Positions 1 through 8,109 of a stretch of DNA of 64,000 nt are shown here, in pieces. Under the pieces are notes generated by a model that was not told the origin of the DNA, made no database searches, and was given only the letters and a program-made list of their open reading frames with translations. This stretch comes from DFXE01 sp032054765 (GTDB lineage: Bacteria; Bacteroidota; Bacteroidia; Bacteroidales; Tannerellaceae): contig DAMBSC010000016.1 in the NCBI GenBank assembly GCA_032054765.1, forward strand, positions 1 to 64,000, read 5' to 3'. The stretch's first letter is position 1. Each line of letters begins with the position of its first letter. Both the position numbers and the translations under genes were made by a program.

Positions 1-174
1 GCTTCTCTGACATAATAATCTTGTTTTATGTCCAACTTTCTGGGTGCAGTTCACTACGGGCGAGCGTATTTCCCGCAAAAATCTTGACATGGGCTAACGC
101 CTACCTTTTTATAGCTCCTGAAACAGAACTCATCATACCGGCTCCGTCACGGCATAAAAAAAAAGTCAGACGTT
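1..174. other. window edge, no gene assigned
   Basis: A reading frame is open across this stretch and runs on into the gene at 426, but its translation here and under the small membrane-protein gene has no protein-like character. An A-run lies just before the start codon at 175. I see no promoter or hairpin that I would defend. Confidence 0.3.
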
Positions 175-414
175 ATGAGAACAATAGAAAAAATACAAAG
201 GAAACAGGAATCTATCAACCTTCCATCCAGCATAAAATTGGTGGTAAAGATAGTAGCGACCGCAGTAGGTTTCTATGTGTGGGGCATCGACTTTATTTGG
301 GTGGTTTTGGGCGTGGTTTTCTGTTGGAATATCTTAAAGGGTATCGCATCCTGCCTTTTCTCTCTCATTGCGCTGATAGGCTTTTTCTGGTTTTTATTCA
401 CTTACATTTTTTAA
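175..414 (+). CDS. small two- to three-segment membrane protein
   Basis: Encodes 79 residues: a short basic, hydrophilic N-terminus (about residues 1-20) followed by nearly continuous hydrophobic sequence rich in F, I, V and W, which would span the inner membrane two or three times. I recognise no family. The alternative frame across the same bases gives a polar, low-complexity translation, so this frame is the more protein-like one. It sits 11 bp before the next gene in what looks like a plus-strand ICE accessory operon reaching to about 4.9 kb. The role is unknown. Confidence 0.55.
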   Translation: MRTIEKIQRKQESINLPSSIKLVVKIVATAVGFYVWGIDFIWVVLGVVFCWNILKGIASCLFSLIALIGFFWFLFTYIF

Positions 415-425
415 TCCCGACAGTT

Positions 426-1418
426 ATGAGCAAAGTATTTTTATTAGGAGCAAACAAGGAGATAGACAGAGCCAAACAAGTGGTAGAAGTCAATCAGATT
501 ATCCAAATGGAGGGTTACAGCTATGACAGGTATGTAGTGTACGAAATCCGCAAAAACGATTGGGGCATTGCTTACAAGTTGATTAACCAGCGGACAAAGG
601 AATTTTATACTACCGACATTATTCGACCATTGAAAGAAAAATTCGGTATCGGTTATTACTATGACAGCGAGAACCCGCAATTCATGGACAGTTTCGAGGT
701 CGCATTACTTCTTCAACATGCACATGGACAGAAGAAAGCCGAAGACGAAAAAGCCGAGCAGGAAAAAATCAGAGTAGAGCAGGTTAAGGAAATCGGGCGC
801 AAACGCTTTGCCGAAATATTCCCCGAAGATGCACAGGCGGTTATCGTGGCACGTTTAAGACAAAATGAAAGCGACAACCAAACCGACTATTATGCACACA
901 GCACCCAACGGACGGTTATCATAGGCTTTTCAAAACACAAAAGGGACTTGTTTTCCGAAATGCGGAAACACGCACCCAACTTTGAGGAAACCGCCTATTT
1001 AGCCGAGTTTAACGAGGATTACGAACACCGTGAAAAGTACAGCATGGGCGACGGTTACTACTTGGGAAAAAGCAAGTACAGCGGTTGGATAATCGAAAAA
1101 GAGCCTGTATATAACCGTGAACGCACGATTGAAGACTTTGCCTACACCGCAGGGAACGAAGATAATATACACCTCTCAAAGACCGATACAACACCACAAA
1201 GCAAACCGACAGAGGAAAACACAGGCGGTTGCACATTGGTCGAGTATTCAGCCAAAGCAGTAGCCGTTTTCGGAGATACCAAAGCAATCAAAGACGAACT
1301 CAAAGCAATGGGCGGACGGTTCAACAGCCGATTGACATTCAACGGAAAAAGGTTGGCAGGTTGGATTTTTCCTAAATCCCAAGAGCAACGTTTAGCCTAT
1401 TATTTCGGATTAGATTAA
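426..1418 (+). CDS. ICE accessory protein of unknown function, 330 aa
   Basis: The start was chosen at the ATG giving MSKVFLLGAN; the frame is open further upstream, but that part overlaps the small membrane-protein gene and does not look coding. Residues ~1-85 form a mixed alpha/beta region, ~85-150 are charged and coiled-coil-like (KKAEDEKAEQEK), and the last ~55 residues (KAVAVFGDTKAIK ... GRFN ... GWIFPK) resemble a small C-terminal domain repeatedly seen at the ends of proteins from Bacteroidales conjugative elements and phages, which I cannot name with certainty. It lies directly upstream of pcfK and pcfJ-like genes, so it is probably part of the same conjugation-accessory operon. Cytoplasmic, no signal peptide. 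Confidence 0.7.
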   Translation: MSKVFLLGANKEIDRAKQVVEVNQIIQMEGYSYDRYVVYEIRKNDWGIAYKLINQRTKEFYTTDIIRPLKEKFGIGYYYDSENPQFMDSFEVALLLQHAHGQKKAEDEKAEQEKIRVEQVKEIGRKRFAEIFPEDAQAVIVARLRQNESDNQTDYYAHSTQRTVIIGFSKHKRDLFSEMRKHAPNFEETAYLAEFNEDYEHREKYSMGDGYYLGKSKYSGWIIEKEPVYNRERTIEDFAYTAGNEDNIHLSKTDTTPQSKPTEENTGGCTLVEYSAKAVAVFGDTKAIKDELKAMGGRFNSRLTFNGKRLAGWIFPKSQEQRLAYYFGLD

Positions 1419-1464
1419 GTATTCACACGGGGCGGAGCAATTCGCCCCACAAATCCCAAGAACG

Positions 1465-1893
1465 ATGAAAACAGAAAATAAAGCAACCGATTACTTCAAA
1501 GTAACGATACAGAGTTATTTGGAACAGAGAGCGCAGACCGATGAACTGTTTGCTCCTGTCTATGCCAAGCCGAATAAGAACATAGACGATTGTATAACTT
1601 ACATTCTTAACTATGTGCAACAAAGCGGAATATGTGGATTTGCAGACGATGAAATTTACTCCCTTGCCCTGCATTACTACGATGAGGATAGTATCGAGGT
1701 CGGCAAGCAAATCAACTGCAATGTGGTGGTAAACCACGCCATTATTCTGACTGATGAGGAAAAGGCACAGGCACGGCAAAAAGCCATTCAGAAAGTACAG
1801 GACGAAGCCTATGCCAAAATGAAACAGAGTAACGCCAAGCCGAAAGCCAAGCAACCCGAAGTCAATAATATACCCAACCTATTCAATTTTTGA
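1465..1893 (+). CDS. pcfK: PcfK-like protein
   Basis: 142 residues matching the PcfK-like family that accompanies PcfJ in Bacteroidales ICEs. Visible marks are the N-terminal helical stretch with the FAPVYAKPNKNIDDC block, the GICGFADDEIYSLALHYYDED segment in the middle, and a charged, lysine-rich C-terminal tail (about residues 95-142) likely to be disordered or coiled. Only 3 bp separate it from the next gene, so translation is probably coupled. The name comes from the pheromone-responsive pCF10 conjugation cluster; its molecular function in Bacteroidales is unknown. A GC-rich inverted repeat (GGGGCG at 1429 and CGCCCC at 1443) lies just upstream. Confidence 0.8.
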   Translation: MKTENKATDYFKVTIQSYLEQRAQTDELFAPVYAKPNKNIDDCITYILNYVQQSGICGFADDEIYSLALHYYDEDSIEVGKQINCNVVVNHAIILTDEEKAQARQKAIQKVQDEAYAKMKQSNAKPKAKQPEVNNIPNLFNF

Positions 1894-1896
1894 GCC

Positions 1897-3189
1897 ATGA
1901 AACCGCAGAATAATTTCCAAAAACAAGTAGTAGAAGCGAGTAAAACCCTGCCTAAACTCACGAAAGAGCAAATTCAATGGGGTTATGAGAATGGTATCGA
2001 CCATATCGGGCGTAGAACCGATAAGGGAGTGATAACCTGTACTAAATGCGGTCATTCGTGGCAGGGAGCAGGGTATTTGGTTGCAACATTAACGGACTGT
2101 AACTGTCCGAACTGTAATACCAAACTAAAGGTAGAAACTACCAAGAAACGAACTTTCCGCACCCGTTACTACATGACGGTAGTAACCGCCCATGCAGGTT
2201 ATCAGGTATTACGCTCTGTAATGCTATTCTGTTCGGTAAAGGTCGGAGAAACGCCCAAATACGACTATTCAGAAGTTATGCAACGGTGGATTGCTCCCAA
2301 TGGTAAACATTGCACATTCGCAAAACTCCGTCAGACAATGGGTACTTGCTACTATGATGCGTGGATATTTCATACCGATTTAGAACTGCGCCACGAAAAC
2401 AGCAATAACAAGTTTTACATAAATGTATATGACAAAATATTTACGGGTGTGGTTTACCCCCGAATGAAACTAATCCCCGAACTGAAAAGAACAGGCTACA
2501 AAAAGGGATTATACGGACAAAAACCGTTAGACCTGTTCCGCACCCTATTGACTGACAGCCGAGCCGAAACATTGATGAAAGCAGGGTACACCAAATTATT
2601 AAAGCGTATCATGGACAGCTGTTGGAAGAATATCGACAAGTATTGGCAATCCGTCCGCATCTGCATCCGAAACGGCTACAAAATCAACGATGCAACGCTT
2701 TGGTGCGATTATATAGATAATCTCCGTTTCTTCGGCAAAGACCTGTATAACGCCAAATATGTATGCCCGACAGACCTCAAAGCCGAGCATGACCGATATA
2801 TGCTGAAGAAAGCCAAAGCCGATGCACAAGCGGAATTGGAAAAGCAACTTGAAAAAGAAGCCGAATTTAGAACGATTAAAGCTAAGTTTTTCGGACTTAT
2901 ATTTTCCGATGGGCGTATCAGTGTCCGTGTACTTGAAAGCGTACAGGAAATAGTAGCAGAGGGACAAGCGATGCACCATTGTGTAGGTGGCTATTCGACC
3001 AAAGAAGATTCCCTTATCCTTTCGGCAACCATTGACGGCAAACGCATTGAAACCGTAGAGGTATCTATTTCCAAACTGAAAGTTATCCAATGCAGGGGAT
3101 TATGCAACAAAAACAGCAAGCACCATAATCAGATAGTTTCACTTGTAAACAACAATATGCCACTTATAGAACAACGATTGGCAGCATAA
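1897..3189 (+). CDS. pcfJ: PcfJ-like protein
   Basis: 430 residues. The N-terminal part has a four-cysteine zinc ribbon (CTKCGHSW near residue 49 and CNCPNCN near residue 70). The middle is a basic helical region, and the C-terminal part carries the family's characteristic MHHCVGGY segment (around residue 359), in which His and Cys could form a catalytic or metal site. PcfJ-like proteins are widespread on conjugative and phage-like elements; their biochemical role is not established. Directly follows pcfK with a 3-bp gap. A nucleic-acid-binding role is an inference from the zinc ribbon. Confidence 0.85.
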   Translation: MKPQNNFQKQVVEASKTLPKLTKEQIQWGYENGIDHIGRRTDKGVITCTKCGHSWQGAGYLVATLTDCNCPNCNTKLKVETTKKRTFRTRYYMTVVTAHAGYQVLRSVMLFCSVKVGETPKYDYSEVMQRWIAPNGKHCTFAKLRQTMGTCYYDAWIFHTDLELRHENSNNKFYINVYDKIFTGVVYPRMKLIPELKRTGYKKGLYGQKPLDLFRTLLTDSRAETLMKAGYTKLLKRIMDSCWKNIDKYWQSVRICIRNGYKINDATLWCDYIDNLRFFGKDLYNAKYVCPTDLKAEHDRYMLKKAKADAQAELEKQLEKEAEFRTIKAKFFGLIFSDGRISVRVLESVQEIVAEGQAMHHCVGGYSTKEDSLILSATIDGKRIETVEVSISKLKVIQCRGLCNKNSKHHNQIVSLVNNNMPLIEQRLAA

Positions 3190-3220
3190 CGAATTAATCA
3201 TCAAAATAATACATAATGAT

Positions 3221-3895
3221 ATGAAAAGGTGTAGAATAGTAAAAACAGAGAACGGCTTTAGCGTAAGAGGTACAAACTTCCTTCATCACTGTGATGCAGA
3301 TTTGTACGCCTACACGTTAGCAAACGCCATCAACAACAACAGGAAAATAATCTATGTTTCAGGCGTGGAAGAAGCCCTTGAAAAGTACAGGGAGTTAGAG
3401 GGAACAGGTAATGAAGATTGGTTGCGGTTGTGCTGGCGAAGGAATGCAGGATGCTATTTGCATACACACAATATCTACGCTCTAAAGGACAATGTAATAC
3501 AGGATAACCCATACCAATGGTATAGGGATGCCGACCAATGGTGGGAGTTTATGACCAACGAAATAAAATCGGTCATTTCGGGTATAGACAGCCAAACGGC
3601 AACGGATTATCATTACCGTATATTTTGGGGTAAGGTGCAACAACAGGATAGAGAGAATATTCATACATATTGGAAACACTGTAAAGGTATAATAACACTT
3701 GACGAAGACGATGCGCACTCCTTGCAAATAGAAATCATTAGCGAATTGGCAGACCTGCAACTTGAAGCCGAGTATAACAAAGACCGTGAGGATATGTGCG
3801 ACGAAAACGGCTCATTTTACGAAGAATATCAAGACAGGTTTAACGACATCTACGATGATATAGAAGACTGCCTATTAAATAATGCCTTTAAATAA
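3221..3895 (+). CDS. hypothetical acidic protein, 224 aa
   Basis: Soluble, tryptophan-rich in the middle (QWYRDADQWWEF) and strongly acidic toward the C-terminus (DEDDAHS, DDIEDC). No signal peptide, no membrane segment and no motif I recognise. The short A/T-rich spacer after pcfJ and the plus orientation place it in the same accessory operon. It could be an ICE-specific regulator or a DNA-mimic-type acidic protein, but nothing in the sequence proves either. Confidence 0.6.
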   Translation: MKRCRIVKTENGFSVRGTNFLHHCDADLYAYTLANAINNNRKIIYVSGVEEALEKYRELEGTGNEDWLRLCWRRNAGCYLHTHNIYALKDNVIQDNPYQWYRDADQWWEFMTNEIKSVISGIDSQTATDYHYRIFWGKVQQQDRENIHTYWKHCKGIITLDEDDAHSLQIEIISELADLQLEAEYNKDREDMCDENGSFYEEYQDRFNDIYDDIEDCLLNNAFK

Positions 3896-3903
3896 ATGAT
3901 GAT

Positions 3904-4380
3904 ATGAAAGCAAAAGAAGTAAACGAAGAATTGATTGGAAAACGATGCAAGTGCGTATTTAGCGGACTTATGGTTACGGGAATAATCGAGGATATAAAAA
4001 TAAGTGAACACACCGCAGAAGTATTGGTACACTACGATAAACCTCATCAATGGGGAAACGGTCTTTATCAAACAGGATGGTCATTTGCCCGTCTGCATGA
4101 CGATTTCGGCTCACTCCGACACCTTGAAATAATAGATGAAAACTACAAAACCACTAAGGTAGAGTTTGCACGGAGCATTGAAGAAATAGACAAAATGTTT
4201 GCAGACGGATATAAAAATTGGGGTGCAGTAAACCTTAAAGAGTGGATAGACAGTTATGAAAGTACCCGTTTTACACAAATCGACACTCATACGGCTATTA
4301 TCACATCTGAATACAATATGAACCATGTCAAAGAGTGGTTATCTGGTAATATCGCATCAACAATCCATGATATGATATAA
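3904..4380 (+). CDS. hypothetical protein, 158 aa
   Basis: Soluble protein. Residues 1-70 contain a beta-rich block (GKRCKCVFSGLMVTGIIEDI ... VLVHYDKPHQWG) that reads like a small barrel of the kind found in KOW or SH3-like binding domains. The rest is helical with no known motif. It follows the previous gene by 8 bp and precedes a tiny gene by 3 bp, so it is part of the same operon. Function not recognised. Confidence 0.6.
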   Translation: MKAKEVNEELIGKRCKCVFSGLMVTGIIEDIKISEHTAEVLVHYDKPHQWGNGLYQTGWSFARLHDDFGSLRHLEIIDENYKTTKVEFARSIEEIDKMFADGYKNWGAVNLKEWIDSYESTRFTQIDTHTAIITSEYNMNHVKEWLSGNIASTIHDMI

Positions 4381-4383
4381 GCC

Positions 4384-4536
4384 ATGTATATACTATTCAT
4401 TGGCTTTCGGAAATTGGGTGAGTTTCCGACCATACACGAAGCCAAGAAATACGCCCAAGAGAGCGAGGAAACAGGGGTTTTCTCGCTCATCGGAGAGAAT
4501 TACAGGGATAGTTGGTATAAATCAAAAAATCAATGA
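4384..4536 (+). CDS. hypothetical 50-aa protein
   Basis: A short gene starting 3 bp after the upstream stop and ending one base before the ATG of the next gene. Its translation (MYILFIGFRKLGEF, then THEAKKYA-like helix, then a GENYRDSWY tail) is balanced and protein-like, whereas the overlapping frame there is arginine/proline-rich and unconvincing. This tight packing and the reasonable composition support it as a real small gene. No family recognised. Confidence 0.5.
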   Translation: MYILFIGFRKLGEFPTIHEAKKYAQESEETGVFSLIGENYRDSWYKSKNQ

Positions 4537-4537
4537 A

Positions 4538-4903
4538 ATGGAACTTAAAATTAAAGACCTCACAGGGGCAACAATCGAAGTAACCGATTTGGATGCTGCC
4601 ATTGACGAATGTAAGCGTTGTAAAGACAGTCCATATAAAATGGAATGCGGACATACCGTAGGCGAAAATTATGCCTATATGTTGGAACAGCTACTCCCGA
4701 TTCAACAGCAAAACCGTCGTTCACGTTGGTTAGAAGGTACTGAAATGCGTTATAATCAAGGCAAGCGTTTCACGAAAATGGACATTGCCTATGAAATTGG
4801 TCGGCATGAGCCGTATCATCCTGCATCCTTGTATTGGGATAGTTTACACAGGGAAGAACTTGTAACGTTCTTCAATGATATGTTTGGAACTGATATAACA
4901 TAA
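4538..4903 (+). CDS. hypothetical protein, 121 aa
   Basis: The start was set at the internal ATG giving MELKIKDLTG, because the longer frame upstream overlaps the better 50-aa gene. It contains a CxxCKDSPYKMECG segment (about residues 24-40) with three cysteines, then a helical region with LLPIQQQNRRSRW. No membrane segment. It is the last gene of the left plus-strand operon, followed within 5 bp by a hairpin terminator. Function unknown. Confidence 0.6.
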   Translation: MELKIKDLTGATIEVTDLDAAIDECKRCKDSPYKMECGHTVGENYAYMLEQLLPIQQQNRRSRWLEGTEMRYNQGKRFTKMDIAYEIGRHEPYHPASLYWDSLHREELVTFFNDMFGTDIT

Positions 4904-4907
4904 ACGG

Positions 4908-4928
4908 ACGGCGGATTTTTTCCGCCGT
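4908..4928 (+). terminator. hairpin terminator after left operon
   Basis: Perfect 8-bp stem ACGGCGGA/TCCGCCGT with a five-T loop, 5 bp past the stop codon of the preceding gene. It also lies between that gene and the 3' end of the convergent minus-strand kinase-like gene, so it may serve as a boundary for both. The T-tract after the stem is short. Confidence 0.6.
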
Positions 4929-4988
4929 TTCCATGAGCCGGAGAATGAGCGGGAGAAAAAGTAACAAAAAGCCCTTAACTGAAAATTT

Positions 4989-5789
4989 CTATTTGAAATT
5001 GTTAACACGTTCAATATACTCATCTTGTTTTTCCTCAATAACGAAAAACATTATATACTCATATAATGCTGTTTTCAAATGGTCAACATTGCCCTTTATT
5101 AGAGCGTCATAGCAGTCATTAAAACGACTTAAATCCCGTATGCAATCAAAATCAGCTATCGTATATTCAATCTCACCACTATTGGGATTTACTTTAAAGA
5201 AGAAAGCATCAGGATATAATTCTATATTATTTTTAGATGCCTTTCCCATATCACCTTTAGCATGAAGCCAAAAAGAATTTAAGTTACTGATATAGCTTAC
5301 TCTATTATTATACACCTCTCCTTCAGCACCTCTAACAATTTTTTTATCTCTTAATTGGTCAAAAACTCCTTCCTCTGCGACTTTATCAATGCCATTTTCT
5401 GATATTCTTTTGATAATTCCGTTGAAGTCGAACTCTTTACACTGCTCATTCTCAAATTGGGTGGGGCTATCAGAATTTATGATTTTCATAAATATATCTC
5501 CACACGTTGAACACCCCCGTACAGTGTTTGGGCTAACAAAATATCCACAGGATGTATCTGCATTCAGATCTTCAGCTTCAATCTCCTGTTCACTTATTTT
5601 GACATACTTTTTAAGGGTCGGTAAACCTGCTTTAGAGATAAGTTCAAATGCAGCTATATTTTCATCCACTTTACCCGGTTTACCATGTTTTCTCACAACG
5701 GAAACTTCTTGACCGTTCTCATTGATTGTAATACGTTCTACAATCCAGTGCCCCCCTTTACCTATAATATTACTCTCTTGGGGAATCAT
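4989..5789 (-). CDS. kinase-like protein, partner of HExxH protein
   Basis: 266 residues from the ATG giving MIPQESNIIGKGG; a TTG four codons earlier is possible. Seen: a glycine-rich N-terminal segment (IIGKGGHWIVERI), a following VVRKHG with a candidate phosphate-contacting lysine/arginine, a conserved-looking Glu in the next helix, and near the C-terminus an asparagine-bearing KNNIELYPD followed by a hydrophobic strand and IADFD. This succession resembles the small-molecule kinase/aminoglycoside-phosphotransferase fold, including an IxDFD metal site, but a clear HGD or HRD catalytic loop is missing (the nearest is HAKGDM). A CSTCG cysteine pair lies in the middle. It is 53 bp downstream of the HExxH gene on the same strand, so the two probably form an operon. 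AT-rich compared with the tra genes. Confidence 0.55.
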   Translation of the reverse strand: MIPQESNIIGKGGHWIVERITINENGQEVSVVRKHGKPGKVDENIAAFELISKAGLPTLKKYVKISEQEIEAEDLNADTSCGYFVSPNTVRGCSTCGDIFMKIINSDSPTQFENEQCKEFDFNGIIKRISENGIDKVAEEGVFDQLRDKKIVRGAEGEVYNNRVSYISNLNSFWLHAKGDMGKASKNNIELYPDAFFFKVNPNSGEIEYTIADFDCIRDLSRFNDCYDALIKGNVDHLKTALYEYIMFFVIEEKQDEYIERVNNFK

Positions 5790-5842
5790 AATAATATACA
5801 ACTAATCATTTTCCAACCAAATATTTCTATAAAAACTTAAAT

Positions 5843-7156
5843 TCAAAATCGCCATGTAATCGTTTTCTCATTTAGTGAGAAAGGAGAACTAACTATTGTA
5901 AAAGAACATAAAGGTTCATCCCACGGAGCACCAATACATCCAGTTTTATCGTATTCACTTCCTGAACACATATAGTATAACGGACATATCTTATCTCTTC
6001 TCGGTCTGGTCATGTACGAGAACATTGCTTCTTGCGCAATAAGTTCCAATACATCAACCGATGATTCATCTTCTGCTGCACCTTCTTTTGTCGATTGGGG
6101 AAAGTGATAACCATTATTCAGTGTCTGAATATATGGAATACCGAAATAACCTACTATTGCATTTATATTATCTACTGATAATTTGTCGGGATCATACAAT
6201 ATGGTTAAATATGGAACCGCTCTATTGGATAGCCTAATCCGTTCTAATGCCTTGTCAATATAATCTAAATCCGCTTGTAGATTAGTGTCTAATGATTTTT
6301 TAAACCCATTAACAAGAATGTCAAAGTAATCCTCAATATTGTGCCCATTCCCTTCTTTATCTACGATAGTTTTAGTATCAACAAACTCACTAAAAATACT
6401 CATTCCATCCATATTCGGCTCTGCTGATGCTCTCGCCAGTAGCGAGATTAACTCAGAGCCAGGAGACATACTAAATAACGATGTATAACAAATACATATT
6501 AATTTTTCTGTATCATTGCATATATTGGAGAAGTGTTGATTGCATAGTATTTTAATAAGATTATAGGGGACATCATCATGTTCTGCATCTGCATCCACTA
6601 AACTTTGACACATAGCAGCCATACTCTCCTTTATGATATGTGCTCCTAAATCAATTTGTTCAATCCTTCCGTCTTCAAATTTTATAGTTAATTTGATATT
6701 TTCGCTATCGTTACCATGCAAGTTAACTACATTTTTTTTAATCGCTATCTCCTGATTACCATTGATATTCCATGACCTATCATCGTTAAACAAGAACGAC
6801 CCATTTCCAAATTTAACCCGATCTATTTTCCTCTTTAGATTTTCAGAGTAGTCTATAATAATCGGAATTTCTAAATTATCGGAAGTAATTAAATGGGACT
6901 TAAATTCTGTCAATTCCTGATATCGGACAATACTGGTATATAATCCCCAATAAGTCGCAATGTTTTGAATATAATGAATGTACTCATGAACAAATGTTCC
7001 TCGGTCTTTAATAGATAAAAGTCCTACATCTGTATTAAAACTACCTTTCAAATAAATATAAAAAAAAGAGGGTTTATAATATCCTCTTAAATCCTTTAGT
7101 AAATCTTTTTCGGATACCTCTAAAACATCCAAATATTCCTGTATTGCTTTTTGCAT
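5843..7156 (-). CDS. putative HExxH metallopeptidase-like protein
   Basis: 437 residues, soluble, no signal peptide. An HEYIH motif at residues 57-61, in a hydrophobic helix context (TFVHEYIHYIQ), fits the zinc-binding HExxH of gluzincin-type peptidases; a third ligand cannot be fixed by eye. A cysteine-rich tail (CPLYYMC ... GCIG ... PLC, about residues 397-425) could bind a second metal. I know no named family. The start lies 24 bp below a consensus Bacteroides promoter carried on the duplicated repeat. The pairing with a kinase-like gene on a mobile element suggests a toxin-antitoxin or defence module, which is inference only. Confidence 0.55.
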   Translation of the reverse strand: MQKAIQEYLDVLEVSEKDLLKDLRGYYKPSFFYIYLKGSFNTDVGLLSIKDRGTFVHEYIHYIQNIATYWGLYTSIVRYQELTEFKSHLITSDNLEIPIIIDYSENLKRKIDRVKFGNGSFLFNDDRSWNINGNQEIAIKKNVVNLHGNDSENIKLTIKFEDGRIEQIDLGAHIIKESMAAMCQSLVDADAEHDDVPYNLIKILCNQHFSNICNDTEKLICICYTSLFSMSPGSELISLLARASAEPNMDGMSIFSEFVDTKTIVDKEGNGHNIEDYFDILVNGFKKSLDTNLQADLDYIDKALERIRLSNRAVPYLTILYDPDKLSVDNINAIVGYFGIPYIQTLNNGYHFPQSTKEGAAEDESSVDVLELIAQEAMFSYMTRPRRDKICPLYYMCSGSEYDKTGCIGAPWDEPLCSFTIVSSPFSLNEKTITWRF

Positions 7157-7179
7157 ATTTAATCAGTCTGCGATTTCTG

Positions 7180-7240
7180 CAAAAATACGCATAAAAAAAC
7201 ACCTGACAAAAATTGCTTGACAAGTGTTTTTCAATAAGTT
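7180..7240 (-). repeat. terminator-promoter repeat, copy 1
   Basis: On the minus strand this ~60 bp contains an imperfect hairpin (CACTTGTCAAG ... TTTTTGTCAGGTG) followed by seven T residues, which would end transcription from the gene at 7263-7682. It then provides a TTTG box (complement of 7207-7210), a 19-bp spacer and TATTTTTG (complement of 7180-7187), which form a consensus Bacteroides promoter for the HExxH gene. The same arrangement recurs at 10093-10153. Regulation of the downstream module is therefore probably constitutive sigma-ABfr type. Confidence 0.65.
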
Positions 7241-7262
7241 ATCAACCTCCGCTTATTCAGCT

Positions 7263-7682
7263 CTATTTCTTTCCGGAAGCCAGTGTTTTTTCCAATCCGT
7301 CCCATATATTCCCGGCTACATCTTGTGCCGTAGTTGGCTTCTCTGATTTGGCGCTTTTGCCGTCGCTATGCGTATTTATATGCGTTTTAACGTTGTCTGT
7401 TATAGAAAAGATATAGAGTTCGCCACACTGTAACAACACCTCAATACGAGCCTCAAAAGGAGATATAGACGTTATATCTTTATAAAGGATAACTGTCGTT
7501 TTTATTTCATCCGACAATTCGGATTCAAGAACATTAGCAGAAGGATGAACGCCCGGAAATTCAATACGGTCGTCTTTTACCTCGATACCATGCAGTCCAA
7601 TGACTGACTGCAACAGATTTGTAACTTCTGAGCGGGTTAATCCGCCACAACTCTTTTTAGAAACTTCTTCGGATGTACTCAT
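7263..7682 (-). CDS. hypothetical protein, 139 aa
   Basis: The start was taken at the ATG giving MSTSEEVSKK; the frame also opens at a TTG 13 codons earlier. Soluble, with a beta-rich middle (ELSDEIKTTVILYKDI ... FEARIEVLLQ) and a serine/lysine-rich C-terminus. No family recognised. It is monocistronic: downstream lies the terminator in the 7180-7240 repeat, and upstream a non-coding stretch of 427 bp with a possible minus-strand -7 box far from the start. Confidence 0.5.
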   Translation of the reverse strand: MSTSEEVSKKSCGGLTRSEVTNLLQSVIGLHGIEVKDDRIEFPGVHPSANVLESELSDEIKTTVILYKDITSISPFEARIEVLLQCGELYIFSITDNVKTHINTHSDGKSAKSEKPTTAQDVAGNIWDGLEKTLASGKK

Positions 7683-8109
7683 GTTCGTAATCTTAAAATC
7701 ATTAAACGAAAACAGGCGCAAGAGTTACAAACACATCGGCTTTAGAGGCACAGCCAAGCGCCCGCCCACTGATAGTTCGTAATCTTACGCCCTTTCGATA
7801 TATGATTTTGCACATATACACGATCAGGCAGAAAGAGAAACTATCATATTCGGGTGAGCTTTTGTAAATTGGCTGTTTTCTAAAGCCCCTAATATGTTGT
7901 TCTTTCCTACACTACGGACACGGGAATTTATTCGCCCCATGCCGGACTACAAAGATACATCTTTTTCCTAAATATATCATATTCCGGTCTTTGTATCTCA
8001 TCCTATCTGGATATTTACAGCCCTCTTAAAATCAAAAGGTTTACCAAAAACTATTTGAATGCTATTTGCGTTTTAAGCAAATCCGTATCTTTGTGGTGAA
8101 GTATCAATT
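7683..8109. promoter_or_regulatory. divergent intergenic region with promoters
   Basis: No gene seen. For the plus-strand HD gene there is TTTG at 8065-8068 and TATCTTTG at 8086-8093, 17 bp apart and 16 bp before the ATG. On the minus strand, TATCTTTG (complement of 7950-7957) could start a leader of roughly 260 nt ahead of the 139-aa gene. A 13-bp direct repeat GTTCGTAATCTTA occurs at 7683-7695 and 7774-7786, the first copy touching the minus-strand start codon, so it could be an operator. Confidence 0.45.

Noticed and set aside
21..425. Upstream extension of the 330-aa gene to give a 465-aa protein
   Set aside because: The translation upstream of 426 is not protein-like and overlaps a better membrane-protein frame; the ATG at 426 gives a sensible N-terminus.
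2599..3090. 163-aa minus-strand frame
   Set aside because: It is antisense to the well-supported pcfJ gene and shows no recognisable motif.
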